From assembly GCF_900114035.1 (NCBI RefSeq), contig NZ_FORP01000001.1, positions 744,001 to 808,000 on the forward strand: a stretch of 64,000 nt of DNA. Reading direction: 5' to 3'. A model generated the notes under the pieces. It did not search any database and had not been told where the DNA came from. It saw nothing but the letters and a program-made list of their open reading frames with translations. This stretch comes from Amycolatopsis sacchari. Lineage in GTDB: Bacteria; Actinomycetota; Actinomycetes; Mycobacteriales; Pseudonocardiaceae. The translations under genes and the position numbers were made by a program. Below are positions 54,674 to 63,331 of the stretch, one piece after another; the stretch's first letter is position 1; each line of letters begins with the position of its first letter.

Positions 54674-55437
54674 GACCGGCCATCTCCCTTCAGCACGGGC
54701 TCGAAACCCGCAGGCGCGGCGGTCGTCTCCCCGCCCACGAACGAGGTCAGTGAGCGGAAGCTGTCCATCAGCTGCGCGGGGAACACGATCGTCGAGTTGC
54801 GCTCGATCGCGATCTCCGAGAGCACCTGGAGGTTGCGCAGCTGCAACGCGACCGGGTGCCGTGCGATGACGTCGGCGGCCTCGGCGAGCTTGCCCGCCGA
54901 AAGGGCCTCCCCCTCGGCCGCGATGATCTTGCCGCGCTTCTCCCGCTCCGCCTCGGCCTCCCGCGCCATCGCGCGCTGCATCGACTGCGGCAGCTCGATG
55001 TCCTTGAGCTCCACCAGCTCGACCAGCACGCCCCAGCGTTCGGTGGTCGTGTCGAGGATCGTCTTGATGGCTTCGTTCAGCTTGTCCGTCTCCGACAGGA
55101 CGTGGTCGAGGTTGGAGCGGCCGACCACGTTGCGGACCGTCGTCTGCGCGATCTGGCTGATCGCCGCCTCCACGTTCTCGATGGCCACGATCGAGCGCAC
55201 CGGGTCCACGCGCTGGAAGTACGCCACCGCGGCCACCCCGATCGACACGTTGTCCTTCGTGATGACCTGCTGGGACGGGATCGGCATCGTCACCGTCCGC
55301 AGGCTCACCTTCCGCATCCGGTCCACGAGCGGGATCATGAACCGGATACCGGGCTCCCGCACCGGACGGATCTTCCCGAACCGGAACACCACGCCGCGCT
55401 GGTACTGGCGGACGATGGCCACACCCAGACTGCTCAC
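54670..55437 (-). CDS. SPFH/band-7 (stomatin-like) protein
   Basis: 255 residues. [21 protein letters not shown] near the start, then [31 protein letters not shown], a long helical part ([40 protein letters not shown]) and [16 protein letters not shown]. It lacks a clear N-terminal membrane helix, so it may bind the membrane peripherally. Related slipins form oligomeric scaffolds, often partnered with NfeD proteases, but none is adjacent. GTG 55437 is preceded by GGAGGCGGCT. Two DevR-type boxes upstream. Confidence 0.87.
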   Translation of the reverse strand: MSSLGVAIVRQYQRGVVFRFGKIRPVREPGIRFMIPLVDRMRKVSLRTVTMPIPSQQVITKDNVSIGVAAVAYFQRVDPVRSIVAIENVEAAISQIAQTTVRNVVGRSNLDHVLSETDKLNEAIKTILDTTTERWGVLVELVELKDIELPQSMQRAMAREAEAEREKRGKIIAAEGEALSAGKLAEAADVIARHPVALQLRNLQVLSEIAIERNSTIVFPAQLMDSFRSLTSFVGGETTAAPAGFEPVLKGDGRS

Positions 55438-55491
55438 AGCCGCCTCCTTCGGTCGACGGCCACCATGCTCGTCCGCCGGCACCGCCTCCAC

Positions 55492-55531
55492 AGGGACCGA
55501 GAGTCCCCCGTCCGCGGGACCGAAGTCTCCT
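55492..55531. promoter_or_regulatory. Twin DevR-type boxes between SPFH and glycosyltransferase operons
   Basis: AGGGACCGAGAGTCCCCC (55492-55509) and GGGACCGAAGTCTCCT (55516-55531). The first is a near-perfect GGGACNNNNAGTCCC palindrome. They lie 24 bp apart between divergent starts at 55437 and 55585. Confidence 0.75.
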
Positions 55532-55584
55532 GTGCCGCGGCGCAGCCCACGCCAGTGTTCGAGGCGGAACGACGGAGGTGCGCC

Positions 55585-56841
55585 GTGCTGCAGACCGTGG
55601 ACGTGGGTGAGCTGTCGATCGGCGCCTACCTGCAGGTCGTGCCCGAGGAGATCATGGCCCCGCTGCTGGAGGTGGCCGGCCGCCTGCGTGGCGCCCGCGT
55701 GCTGCACCTCAGCGCGACCCCCTACGGCGGAGGGGTGTCGGAGCTGCTGCGGTCCGCTGTCCCGCTCTACAACGACCTCGGGGTCCACGCGACCTGGAAG
55801 ATCATCACCGGCCTGCCGCCGTTCTTCGCCGTCACCAAGAAGATGCACAACGCGCTGCAGGGCGCCACCACCCCGGTCACCGCCGAGGACCGGGCCCTGT
55901 ACGAACGGACGGCCGAGCGCAACGCCGCCCAGCTGCGGGCCGACCCGGAGTTCGCCGGCTTCGACTACGTCTTCGTCCACGACCCCCAGCCGACCGCGGT
56001 CCGGTCCTATGTGGACGGATCCCGCGCCCGGTGGGTCTGGCGCTGCCACATCGACACGTCGCAGCCCGACCTCGCGACCTGGCACTACCTGCGGCGCTTC
56101 CTCGAACCCTACGACGCCACCGTGTTCACCACGGCGCAGTTCGTCCCGCCCGACCTGCCGCCCGGCCGGGTTGAGATCATCCCGCCCGCGATCGACCCGC
56201 TGAGCCCCAAGAACATGTCGCTGGACGACCGGACCGCGCACGCCGTGCTCAACTGGATCGGCATCGAGCCGCGGCGGCCGCTGATCACGCAGGTGTCCCG
56301 GTTCGACCCGTGGAAGGACCCGCTCGGCGTCATCGACGCCTACCGGCTGGTCCGCAAGGAAGTGCCGGACCTGCAGCTCGCGCTCGTCGGGTCGATGGCG
56401 CTGGACGACCCGGAGGCGTGGGAGGTCTACCGCACCATCGCCGACGCCGCCCGCGACGACCCTGCCGTGCACCTGTTCACCAACCTCACCGGCGTCGGCA
56501 ACGTCGAGGTCAACGCGTTCCAGCGGATGTCCGCGGTGATGGTGCAGAAATCGCTGCGCGAGGGTTTCGGGCTCGTCGTCTGCGAAGCGCTGTGGAAGGG
56601 CACCCCCGTCGTCGCGGGACGAGCGGGCGGGATCCCGCTGCAGATCGCCGACGGCGTGGGCGGCGTCCTCGTCGACTCGGTGGCCGGCTGCGCCGAAGCG
56701 ATCACCGGGCTGCTCACCGACCGGCCCCGCGCGGCGGCGCTGGCCGCCGCCGGCCACGAACGCGTCCGCCGCCACTTCCTGCTGCCCCGGCTCCTGCTCG
56801 ACGAGCTCACCCTGCTCGACGCACTGGCCCAGGAGCGGTGA
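55585..56841 (+). CDS. GT4 glycosyltransferase, TreT-like trehalose synthase
   Basis: 418 residues. N-terminal domain with [28 protein letters not shown], and [13 protein letters not shown] in the acceptor half. C-terminal GT-B donor domain with [42 protein letters not shown] and [21 protein letters not shown] (E-x7-E region). The overall pattern matches trehalose glycosyltransferring synthase (TreT), which joins NDP-glucose and glucose into trehalose. GTG 55585 has GGAGG upstream. It overlaps the galT-like gene by one base. Trehalose would be a fitting protectant, but donor specificity is inference. Confidence 0.85.
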   Translation: MLQTVDVGELSIGAYLQVVPEEIMAPLLEVAGRLRGARVLHLSATPYGGGVSELLRSAVPLYNDLGVHATWKIITGLPPFFAVTKKMHNALQGATTPVTAEDRALYERTAERNAAQLRADPEFAGFDYVFVHDPQPTAVRSYVDGSRARWVWRCHIDTSQPDLATWHYLRRFLEPYDATVFTTAQFVPPDLPPGRVEIIPPAIDPLSPKNMSLDDRTAHAVLNWIGIEPRRPLITQVSRFDPWKDPLGVIDAYRLVRKEVPDLQLALVGSMALDDPEAWEVYRTIADAARDDPAVHLFTNLTGVGNVEVNAFQRMSAVMVQKSLREGFGLVVCEALWKGTPVVAGRAGGIPLQIADGVGGVLVDSVAGCAEAITGLLTDRPRAAALAAAGHERVRRHFLLPRLLLDELTLLDALAQER

Positions 56842-57788
56842 TGACGGCGAAACGCTGGCACGGCGGTGAACTGCGCTGGGACCACCACAGCGGGGAGTGG
56901 ACCGTGCTCGCTCCCGGCCGGGCCGGTCGTCCGCACGGCGCGGTCACCTGCCCGTTCTGCCCTGGCCCCGGCGAGGACACGCCCCCCGAGACCTGGCGCC
57001 TGCCGGATCCCGGCGGCGGTTGGCGCATGCGCGCCGTGCCCAACCGGTACGCGCTGTCCGACCACCACGAAGTCGTCATCGAATCACCCGACCACGGCTG
57101 GGATCTCGCCATGGCCACCGACGCGGAAGCCACGGCGCTCCTGAAGGCGTGGCAGCACCGCCACCTCATGACCAGGGCGGGCACGGCGCAGGTGCTGGTC
57201 TTCCGCAACCACGGAGAAGCCGCCGGGACCTCGTTGAGCCATCCCCACTCGCAGGTGGTCGGCCTGCCGGTGCTGTCCGCGGCCACCCAGCGGGAGCTCG
57301 CCGTCGCCCGCGAGCACTACGACGCGACGACCCGGCCCCTCGCCGTCGAGCTGCTGGCCGGCGAGCTCGCCCACGGCGAGCGGATCGTGCTCTCCCACGG
57401 TCAGGCGGTCGCGTTCACGCCGTTCGCCCCCGCCGCGAACTTCGAGGTCCGCGTGGTGCCGACCCGTCACCACGCGGACTTCTGCGCGGCCTCCCCCGCG
57501 GAACTGGCCGCCGTCGCCCACGTGCTGCGGATCGTGCTCGCGGCGCTGCGCATCGGACTGGTCGACCCGCCGTACAACCTCATCGTCCACAGTGCACCGA
57601 CCGGGCTGGAGCAGGTGCCCTACCTGTCGTGGTGGCTGCGGATCCTGCCCCGGCTGAGCGTCCCCGCCGGGCTGGAGCTCGCCACCGGTGTCCCGGTCAG
57701 CACCGTCACGCCCGAAGACGCCGCCGAGCGCCTCCGGGCGTGGATCGCCGGCCTCGAGCCGGACGTCATCCCGCCACCACCGCCGTGA
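56841..57788 (+). CDS. galT: Galactose-1-phosphate uridylyltransferase-like enzyme
   Basis: 315 residues. [12 protein letters not shown] (zinc-binding cysteines), [47 protein letters not shown] with the active-site H-P-H, and [10 protein letters not shown]. This is the HIT-superfamily GalT fold, which moves UMP (or another NMP) between sugar 1-phosphates. Together with the upstream TreT-like gene it may form or recycle NDP-glucose rather than serve the Leloir pathway, as no galK or galE is nearby. ATG at 56841 overlaps the previous stop. Its last 23 bases overlap the convergent gene. Confidence 0.87.
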   Translation: MTAKRWHGGELRWDHHSGEWTVLAPGRAGRPHGAVTCPFCPGPGEDTPPETWRLPDPGGGWRMRAVPNRYALSDHHEVVIESPDHGWDLAMATDAEATALLKAWQHRHLMTRAGTAQVLVFRNHGEAAGTSLSHPHSQVVGLPVLSAATQRELAVAREHYDATTRPLAVELLAGELAHGERIVLSHGQAVAFTPFAPAANFEVRVVPTRHHADFCAASPAELAAVAHVLRIVLAALRIGLVDPPYNLIVHSAPTGLEQVPYLSWWLRILPRLSVPAGLELATGVPVSTVTPEDAAERLRAWIAGLEPDVIPPPPP

Positions 57789-58626
57789 CGGCGAACCGTT
57801 CGACGTCGGTGACGTGTCCACCGGTGGCGACGGCGATCGTGAGCACACTGCCCACGGGTGCCCTGAACGAAACCCGCACTGACCACGGGGTGTTCTGACC
57901 GCCCGCCGGAACACCGGGCGCCTGCCCGACGAGGCCCAGCCGCGATTCGCGGATCTGGGTCACGAGGTTCTCGTCCACGCCGGTGACGCGGCCTCCGACG
58001 GTCACCGGCGAGGCGACCATGGCGCCGTAACGCGGTTGTGTGAGGGTGAGGAGGGTGTCGCGGGTACCCACGACCTCCCACGGCGCGTCCGTGCCCGAGC
58101 CCAGCTTCGCCAGGTGGATCACCCCCGCGGTGGACGGTGTTCCGCTCGGGTTCCGGTAGCCGACGCCGACCCACGCCTCCCGGCCGTGCACGGTCGTTTC
58201 CGTGACGAGGTCGACGTTCTGGTAGCCCAGGTAGCCCTGTGTGAAGGACTGGGCGGTGCTGCCCGCGTCCAGGTGCCACGGCTGGTGCCCGCCGCTGCGG
58301 TAGCTCTGCTGCCAGGCCAGCGCGTCAGCGGTGCCGGTGAAGGGCCACAACGGCGGGAACCCGAACCCCGGAACCGGCAGGCTCCGCGAGCTGGACGGCG
58401 GGGGCGCCGGGGGCGAAGACGGGACCGGCACCACCGGGGCGGGCGTGCTCTCGGTCGTGCCGGGCGGGGAGCCGGGAGAGGCTTCCCGCTCACCCGGGCC
58501 GGACCGCAGGAGCACGGCGGTCAGCACCCCGGCGACGACGACCACGACGGCCGCGAGCACGGCGATCCAGCGCCGCCGGTGGGACTTCGACGCGGGAGGG
58601 GACGGTTGTTCGACGGGTGCACTCAT
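57766..58626 (-). CDS. Membrane-anchored hypothetical protein
   Basis: 286 residues. A short basic N-terminus, a membrane helix near 20-42 (RWIAVLAAVVVVVAGVLTAVLL), a low-complexity P/S-rich linker (about 43-90), then a compact extracytoplasmic domain rich in aromatic residues (PLWPFTGTADALAWQQSYRS, TAQSFTQGYLGY, VVGTRDTLLTLTQPRYGAMV) and a C-terminal beta-rich part. I do not recognise the family. GAGGTGAT lies eight bases before ATG 58626. Paired DevR-type boxes lie 54-91 bases upstream. Confidence 0.78.
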   Translation of the reverse strand: MSAPVEQPSPPASKSHRRRWIAVLAAVVVVVAGVLTAVLLRSGPGEREASPGSPPGTTESTPAPVVPVPSSPPAPPPSSSRSLPVPGFGFPPLWPFTGTADALAWQQSYRSGGHQPWHLDAGSTAQSFTQGYLGYQNVDLVTETTVHGREAWVGVGYRNPSGTPSTAGVIHLAKLGSGTDAPWEVVGTRDTLLTLTQPRYGAMVASPVTVGGRVTGVDENLVTQIRESRLGLVGQAPGVPAGGQNTPWSVRVSFRAPVGSVLTIAVATGGHVTDVERFAVTAVVAG

Positions 58627-58679
58627 GACCACATCACCTCACCCGCCACCGTGCGCCCGGCACGAGCGTGGCGGCGAGA

Positions 58680-58717
58680 TACCGAAGTCCCCGGGAAGGC
58701 GGACCAAAGACTTCTCA
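58680..58717. promoter_or_regulatory. DevR-type boxes upstream of the membrane-anchored gene
   Basis: TACCGAAGTCCCCGGG (58680-58695; minus strand CCCGGGGACTTCGGTA) and GCGGACCAAAGACTTCTCAC (58698-58717). The first is a good GGGGACTTCGG core. They sit between two same-direction genes, so they would serve only the gene starting at 58626. Confidence 0.65.
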
Positions 58718-59746
58718 CCTGCCGTCCGTCCGCACCGCGTGAACAGCGAAGACGAGCCAGCCCGCGGCGGTCAGCCCGAGCCACGTGATCGCCCGGTACA
58801 GCACCACCGCCAGCGCCGCCCCAGGTGCGGCCAGTCCCCCGGCCACCAACGCGGCCAGCAGACCCGTCTCCGCCGGTCCGGCACCGGCCGGGGTGAGCTG
58901 GATCCCGATGCTCACCTGGACCGCGAGGTAGCCGGCGGCCAGCGCGAGCCAGGGCACCGTGCTGGCGCTCGCCAGGACGCAGGCGACCAGCGCGACGTAG
59001 TCCAGCGCCCAGCTGAGCAGGGCCCAGGAGGCGAACCCCGACCACGCCCTCGCGGACGGGCGGAACCGCGCCAACCGGCCGAGGAGTTCGTCGAGCGGAC
59101 TGATCCCAGCGTGCACCCACCGGCCGTTGCGGAGCGCGGGAACGTGCCGCACCAACGCGAAAACCCGGCGGGCGGCCCAGTGCGCCGCCGCGGGCCGGTG
59201 AACCAACCGCGAACCGAGAACCGCGAGCGCCGCGAACAACGCGACCAGTCCCAGTGCCGCGGGCCAGCCGAGCACACCGGCGCCGGCGAGCATCGCGGGA
59301 GCGGGCACGACGAGCACCGCCGCCGACAGCAGCGCCGCCACCGTGGCCGACCAGAGGGACGCCGCCGTGTCCACACCTCGCGCGCGCAGTGCCGCCACGG
59401 TGTAGGCGGCGCCGGCGGTGGACCCGGCGGACGGCATCGTTTGTGCGATGGCGTTTCCGGCGAAGTTGACGGCCTGCACCGTTCCCACGGGCACGCGCGC
59501 GCCGGCGGTGACCAGCAGGCGGCGGTGCAGCTCACCGTAGGCCGCCAACGACGACAGCGCGGCGGCCACGGCGAGCGCCACCCACTGCCAGCGCACCGCG
59601 GCGAACCGCGTGCCGAAGTCACCGACGGTCGTCAGCGCCGGCGCGACCCGCCACACCGCGATCCCGATGCCGCCCGCGGCCAGCACCACGTCGAGGACCA
59701 GCCGCACGGCAGGTCGCCGGGCGGTGCGCAGCGCCTCCCGCAGCAC
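58715..59746 (-). CDS. Multi-helix membrane protein of the YbhN/LPG-synthase membrane-domain family
   Basis: 343 residues with about eight membrane helices. Family hallmarks: FAGNAIAQTMPSAGSTAGAAYTVAALR near 95-120 and GIQLTPAGAGPAETGLLAALVAGG near 282-305, the glycine/proline-rich segments of lysylphosphatidylglycerol-synthase TM region (UPF0104/YbhN, AglD) proteins. Such proteins are thought to move or handle lipid-linked molecules. GTG 59746 lies only three bases after the gap stop codon, so it is co-transcribed with the upstream GAPDH gene. No ribosome site is obvious. Confidence 0.85.
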   Translation of the reverse strand: MLREALRTARRPAVRLVLDVVLAAGGIGIAVWRVAPALTTVGDFGTRFAAVRWQWVALAVAAALSSLAAYGELHRRLLVTAGARVPVGTVQAVNFAGNAIAQTMPSAGSTAGAAYTVAALRARGVDTAASLWSATVAALLSAAVLVVPAPAMLAGAGVLGWPAALGLVALFAALAVLGSRLVHRPAAAHWAARRVFALVRHVPALRNGRWVHAGISPLDELLGRLARFRPSARAWSGFASWALLSWALDYVALVACVLASASTVPWLALAAGYLAVQVSIGIQLTPAGAGPAETGLLAALVAGGLAAPGAALAVVLYRAITWLGLTAAGWLVFAVHAVRTDGR

Positions 59747-59749
59747 CGG

Positions 59750-60760
59750 TCAGCCGAGGTAGGCGGCGACCAGCTCGACGAGGTCCAGCGTGCGGTGGGC
59801 GTAGCCCCACTCGTTGTCGTACCAGCCGAACACCTTCACCAGGTTCTCGTCCGCCTTCGTCAGGCTCGAGTCGAACACGCACGAAGCCGGATCACCCACG
59901 ATGTCCCGCGAGACGATCGGCCGGTCCGTGTAGCGCAGCACCGTCTTCAGCCCGCCCGACGCGGCTTCCGCGAACGCCCGGTTCACCTGCCCGGCCGTGG
60001 CGGGTTCTTCGAGCTCCACGGTGAGGTCCGTCAGCGAACCGTCCTCGACGGGTACCCGCACCGACACGCCGTCCAGCCGGCCCGCGAGTTCGGGCAGCAC
60101 CTCGCCGATCGCCCGCGCCGCACCGGTGCTGGTCGGGATCAGGTTGACCGCCGCCGACCGCGCGCGCCGCAGGTCCTTGTGGGGGCCGTCCAGCAGCGAC
60201 TGGTCGTTGGTGTAGCTGTGGATCGTCGTCATGAAACCGCGCCGCACCCCGAACGCGCGGTGCAGCACCTGCGCCATGGGCGCCACGCAGTTGGTGGTGC
60301 ACGAGGCGTTGGAGACCACGTCGTGCCGGTGCGGATCGTAGGCGTCCTCGTTGACCCCCATGACGATCGTCGCGTCGACCCCCTTGCCAGGCGCGGACAC
60401 GATCACCTTCCGCGCCCCCGCCGTCAGGTGCGCGGCGGCCGCTTCGCGGGTGCGGAACCGGCCGGTGGACTCGATCACGACGTCCACGTCGTGCTCGCCC
60501 CACGGCAGGCGTGCCGGGTCGGCCTCCTCGGTCACGTGGACCGTCTGCGTCCCGACCACCATGGCCGACTTGCGCACGTGTACGGGCGTGCCGAGGTGAC
60601 CGTAGGTGGAATCGAACTCCAGCAGGTGCGCCAGCGTCTCCGCCGGCACCAGGTCGTTCACCGCCACCACCTCGATGTCCTCGCGGGGAGCGGCGAGCAC
60701 GCACCGCAGCACGTCCCGCCCGATCCGGCCGAACCCGTTGATCGCCACTCGCGTCGCCAT
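59750..60760 (-). CDS. gap: Glyceraldehyde-3-phosphate dehydrogenase
   Basis: 336 residues. NAD-binding MATRVAINGFGRIGRDVLRC, the catalytic cysteine in VVSNASCTTNCVAPM, and the phosphate-site GFMTTIHSYTNDQSLLDGPHKDLRRARSAAVNLIPTSTGAA (substrate loop), WYDNEWGYAHR near the end. It oxidises glyceraldehyde 3-phosphate with NAD and phosphate; phosphoketolase at 44592 also yields this substrate. AAGGAGACGAGAC precedes ATG 60760. A clear DevR-type box lies about 60-75 bases upstream, so this is probably a dormancy-specific paralogue rather than the glycolytic operon copy. Confidence 0.93.
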   Translation of the reverse strand: MATRVAINGFGRIGRDVLRCVLAAPREDIEVVAVNDLVPAETLAHLLEFDSTYGHLGTPVHVRKSAMVVGTQTVHVTEEADPARLPWGEHDVDVVIESTGRFRTREAAAAHLTAGARKVIVSAPGKGVDATIVMGVNEDAYDPHRHDVVSNASCTTNCVAPMAQVLHRAFGVRRGFMTTIHSYTNDQSLLDGPHKDLRRARSAAVNLIPTSTGAARAIGEVLPELAGRLDGVSVRVPVEDGSLTDLTVELEEPATAGQVNRAFAEAASGGLKTVLRYTDRPIVSRDIVGDPASCVFDSSLTKADENLVKVFGWYDNEWGYAHRTLDLVELVAAYLG

Positions 60761-60818
60761 GTCTCGTCTCCTTCGCCGGGCTTTCGGCCCATGCTTCGTC
60801 CGCCGGGCGTGCACGGCC

Positions 60819-60836
60819 TAGGGACTTCCGGCCTTT
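60819..60836. promoter_or_regulatory. DevR-type box upstream of gap operon
   Basis: TAGGGACTTCCGGCCTTT on the plus strand, one of the best matches in the window to GGGACTTNCGGCCNT. It is 59-76 bases before the gap ATG, with no gene on the other side that would use it. Confidence 0.75.
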
Positions 60837-60904
60837 GCCGTGAGGCCCGAGGCCGCTTGGCCGACTCCGGTGCGGCTCACGGCGCGAACTGACGCGAGGT
60901 CGAG

Positions 60905-61030
60905 GACGCCCACCGACTCCCGGTCCAACCACTTCCATCAGAGCGGACTTGCCCGCACCAGCAAGCCCGCGGAGCACCACCGCACCCGCATGAGGCCAGC
61001 CGGCCGGCGATCACCTCCTGCTCGCTCGCC
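60905..61030 (-). pseudogene. P-loop ATPase relic
   Basis: Minus-strand text with coding texture split across two frames: EQEVIAGRLAS near 61024-60990, then HAGAVVLRGLAGAGKSALME near 60991-60930, a Walker A motif (G-x4-G-K-S) with its preceding hydrophobic strand. This is how LuxR-type (LAL) or AAA regulators begin. No start, stop-free frame or downstream domain remains. Likely a remnant of a lost ATPase gene, although chance is possible given its shortness. Confidence 0.4.
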
Positions 61031-61076
61031 CGCGGCCCACCAGCACGCCGGCCCCCATCCCGGACCTCCGCGGTGG

Positions 61077-62738
61077 CTAGACCGGCGCCACCGGAAGCAC
61101 CACCCGTGAGGCCGACAGGTCGATCGTCCGGTGCGACGGCAGCATTCTCGTCGAGGTGGCCGGGTCCTCGCCGGTACCCAGGTTGCGTTCCCAGCGCGGA
61201 TGCGACCCGCCCGCGACGATCAGCCGAAGCCGGTTGCCCCGCGCGAACCGGTGCGCGACGGGGTCAAGCTCGACCCGGACCACCTCCGGGGGCGCCGACG
61301 GGTCGAGCCGGACGAACCCGTCGCTCATGTTGCGCGAGCGGCCACGAGTATCCACTTCGGACAGACGGACGAACAGGTCCGCGAAGGGGTTGTCGGACCG
61401 GTGACCGAGTTCCACCACGGGGCTGCCGAGGACTTCGAGGTGCGCGGTCAACGGCTCCGAGGTGAAGGCCAGCACGTCGGAACGCGAGGCGAGCGCGCTG
61501 TCGTCGGTGTAACCAGCGGTGATACCAGGGGAAACCTGCGTGACGAAGGGGCCACCGCAGGTGGGCGTCGGCGTAGCCGGGTCATAGGTGAACCCGCCCA
61601 CCTCTCCCGGCTCCGCCGGCCGCGTGGCCAGAAGCTCGCCCGAGCGCGGGTACAGGACCTGCTCGACCGTCGGGGGTGGCCAGGCCGGGAGGTCGCGCCA
61701 CCCCTCGCCCGGGCCGCTGACGAACACCTTGACGGGCGTGACCCGGTGCTGAACCCCCGATCCGGCCAGGTGCTCGTCGAACCAGGCGAGGGCTTCGGGG
61801 AGCAGGACACGGGCGCCCTCGGCGCCCCCCTGCGCATGCGTCCACGGGCCCAGGGTGAGCCCGACATCGATGCCCCGTTCGGCCAGCCGCGCGTACCCCG
61901 CCAGCGTCTGGCGGAGGAAACCATCCTGCCAGCCACCCTGCAGCAGCACCGGGACGCGCGCACGGTCCAGCGCACCGGTCAGGTCCGCGCGCTTCCACCA
62001 CGGGTCGTCCAGGTCCCGCCGGCTGACCCACTCGCGATACCAGGGTGCCTGTCCGCCCATCAGCTTCTCGGCCGCGTCCACCAGCGGAAGACCCGCCAAG
62101 GCCTTCTTGACACGGCCCCGGGCGGACAGCACCGCGAGCATCCGGGACAGGATCGGCTTCTCCTGCTGGGTCGTGACGAACGACCACTCCAGCACCGTGC
62201 TGAGCGTGAACGCTCCATTGGTATAGACCAGCGCGCGGAAGTCGTGTGGCGCGTGCGCGATGACGGCGGTGACCAGCTCCGGCGGAGGATCCTTCAGCAG
62301 AGCCCAGGCGGCGAAGCCGACCGAGGAGAAGCCGTGCGCGGCGAAGCGCCCGTCGAACCACGGCTGCTCGCGCATCCAGGCGACGATGTCGGCCGCGTCG
62401 TCGGCCTCCCGCATGTGCGGTTCGAAGGTTCCGCCCGACCCGAACGTGCCCCGCCACCGGACCAGCAGGACCCGGTAGCCACGGCGGGCGAACAGCCCGC
62501 CGGTCATCGCCATGCCCATCACGTTGTAGCCGTAGGGCGAGTTGACGAGGATCGTTCCGGACACCGGCCCTTCCGGCTCCAGGAGATCCGCGAGCAGGTC
62601 GACACCGTCTCTCATTGGGATCCGCACGTCACGGGTCGTGCGGTAGCCGGTCGTCGCGGCGGGCAGCCGGGCGTACTTCGTCCACAGCAGGTCGGCGAGC
62701 CGTTGCCCGAGCGTCCGTTCCCTGGCTCGCTGGTTCAT
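61077..62738 (-). CDS. CocE/NonD-type hydrolase (X-Pro dipeptidyl-peptidase S15 family)
   Basis: 553 residues. N-terminal alpha/beta-hydrolase: VRIPMRDGVDLLADLLEPEG, GTILVNSPYGYNVMGMAMTG, YRVLLVRWRGTFGSGG, and the nucleophile elbow near HGFSSVGFAAWALL (G-F-S-S-V-G). VPVLLQGGWQDGFLRQTL and LTLGPWTHAQGG hold the expected acid and histidine regions, and the C-terminal jelly-roll (FTYDPATPTPTCGG, LEVLGSPVVELGHRS) is the PepX_C domain. It should hydrolyse ester or amide bonds of unknown substrate. Its start is divergent from the MarR/GbsR-like gene, with an AT-rich palindrome between. It shows no DevR box. Confidence 0.9.
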   Translation of the reverse strand: MNQRARERTLGQRLADLLWTKYARLPAATTGYRTTRDVRIPMRDGVDLLADLLEPEGPVSGTILVNSPYGYNVMGMAMTGGLFARRGYRVLLVRWRGTFGSGGTFEPHMREADDAADIVAWMREQPWFDGRFAAHGFSSVGFAAWALLKDPPPELVTAVIAHAPHDFRALVYTNGAFTLSTVLEWSFVTTQQEKPILSRMLAVLSARGRVKKALAGLPLVDAAEKLMGGQAPWYREWVSRRDLDDPWWKRADLTGALDRARVPVLLQGGWQDGFLRQTLAGYARLAERGIDVGLTLGPWTHAQGGAEGARVLLPEALAWFDEHLAGSGVQHRVTPVKVFVSGPGEGWRDLPAWPPPTVEQVLYPRSGELLATRPAEPGEVGGFTYDPATPTPTCGGPFVTQVSPGITAGYTDDSALASRSDVLAFTSEPLTAHLEVLGSPVVELGHRSDNPFADLFVRLSEVDTRGRSRNMSDGFVRLDPSAPPEVVRVELDPVAHRFARGNRLRLIVAGGSHPRWERNLGTGEDPATSTRMLPSHRTIDLSASRVVLPVAPV

Positions 62739-62778
62739 CCGTCCTCCGTCCCGCCACCTGACCACAACCTACACCAGA

Positions 62779-62796
62779 TTTCAGAATTTATTGAAA
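62779..62796. promoter_or_regulatory. AT-rich imperfect palindrome, probable operator
   Basis: TTTCAGAATTTATTGAAA, a TTTCA/TGAAA palindrome, stands out in an otherwise GC-rich region. It lies 40 bases before the hydrolase ATG and 26 before the MarR/GbsR-like ATG. It is a plausible binding site for that regulator, controlling both genes. Confidence 0.6.
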
Positions 62797-62821
62797 GTTC
62801 GTGCGGTAGGGTGGCGGTGAG

Positions 62822-63331
62822 ATGACCGAAGGGGGCGCCGTGCGCGAAGACGAGAGAGACGAGGTCAGCCGGTTCGCCGAACGCTTCGCCGCCACCCTCA
62901 CCGACACCGGCTTTCCCCGTCTGGCCGCCCGTGTCTTCGCGACGCTGCTGGTCAGCGAGAGCGGGCGGATGACCGCCGCCGAACTCTCCGGACGCCTGCG
63001 CGCCAGCACCGGCGGGGTCTCGGGTGCCGTCCGCTACCTGGTCCAGCTCCGCCTCATCCGCACCGAACGGGACCCCGGGACGCGCCGCCACGCCTACGTC
63101 GTCGACAGCTCGTGGTACGAGTCCACAGTCACGGCGAACCCGTTCCTCGAAAGGGGCGAGGCCGACCTCCGCGAAGGCATCGCCGTCCTGGGCGAGTCAC
63201 CAGCAGCCGACCGGCTGACCGAAACACTCGAGCTCATCCAGTTCCTCAAGGAGGAGACCCGCGCCATGATGCGTCGCTGGCACGAACGCAAAGCGGCGCC
63301 ACGCACACGACGAACCGCGGGCCGGGCCTGA
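62822..63331 (+). CDS. MarR/GbsR-like transcriptional regulator
   Basis: 169 residues. A winged helix-turn-helix is visible (about 28-100: FAATLTDTGFPRLAARVFATLL, RMTAAELSGRLRASTGGVSGAVRYLVQLRLIRTERDPGTRRHAYVV), as in GbsR/MarR-type regulators. A helical region probably for dimerisation or ligand follows (LTETLELIQFLKEETRAMMRR). The ATG at 62822 has a weak GGTGAG just upstream. A later GTG at 62840 is possible. It probably represses the divergent hydrolase and itself. Confidence 0.85.
   Translation: MTEGGAVREDERDEVSRFAERFAATLTDTGFPRLAARVFATLLVSESGRMTAAELSGRLRASTGGVSGAVRYLVQLRLIRTERDPGTRRHAYVVDSSWYESTVTANPFLERGEADLREGIAVLGESPAADRLTETLELIQFLKEETRAMMRRWHERKAAPRTRRTAGRA

Noticed and set aside
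58331-60892. 853-codon plus-strand frame
   Set aside because: Complement of the flippase-like and GAPDH genes; histidine- and arginine-rich.
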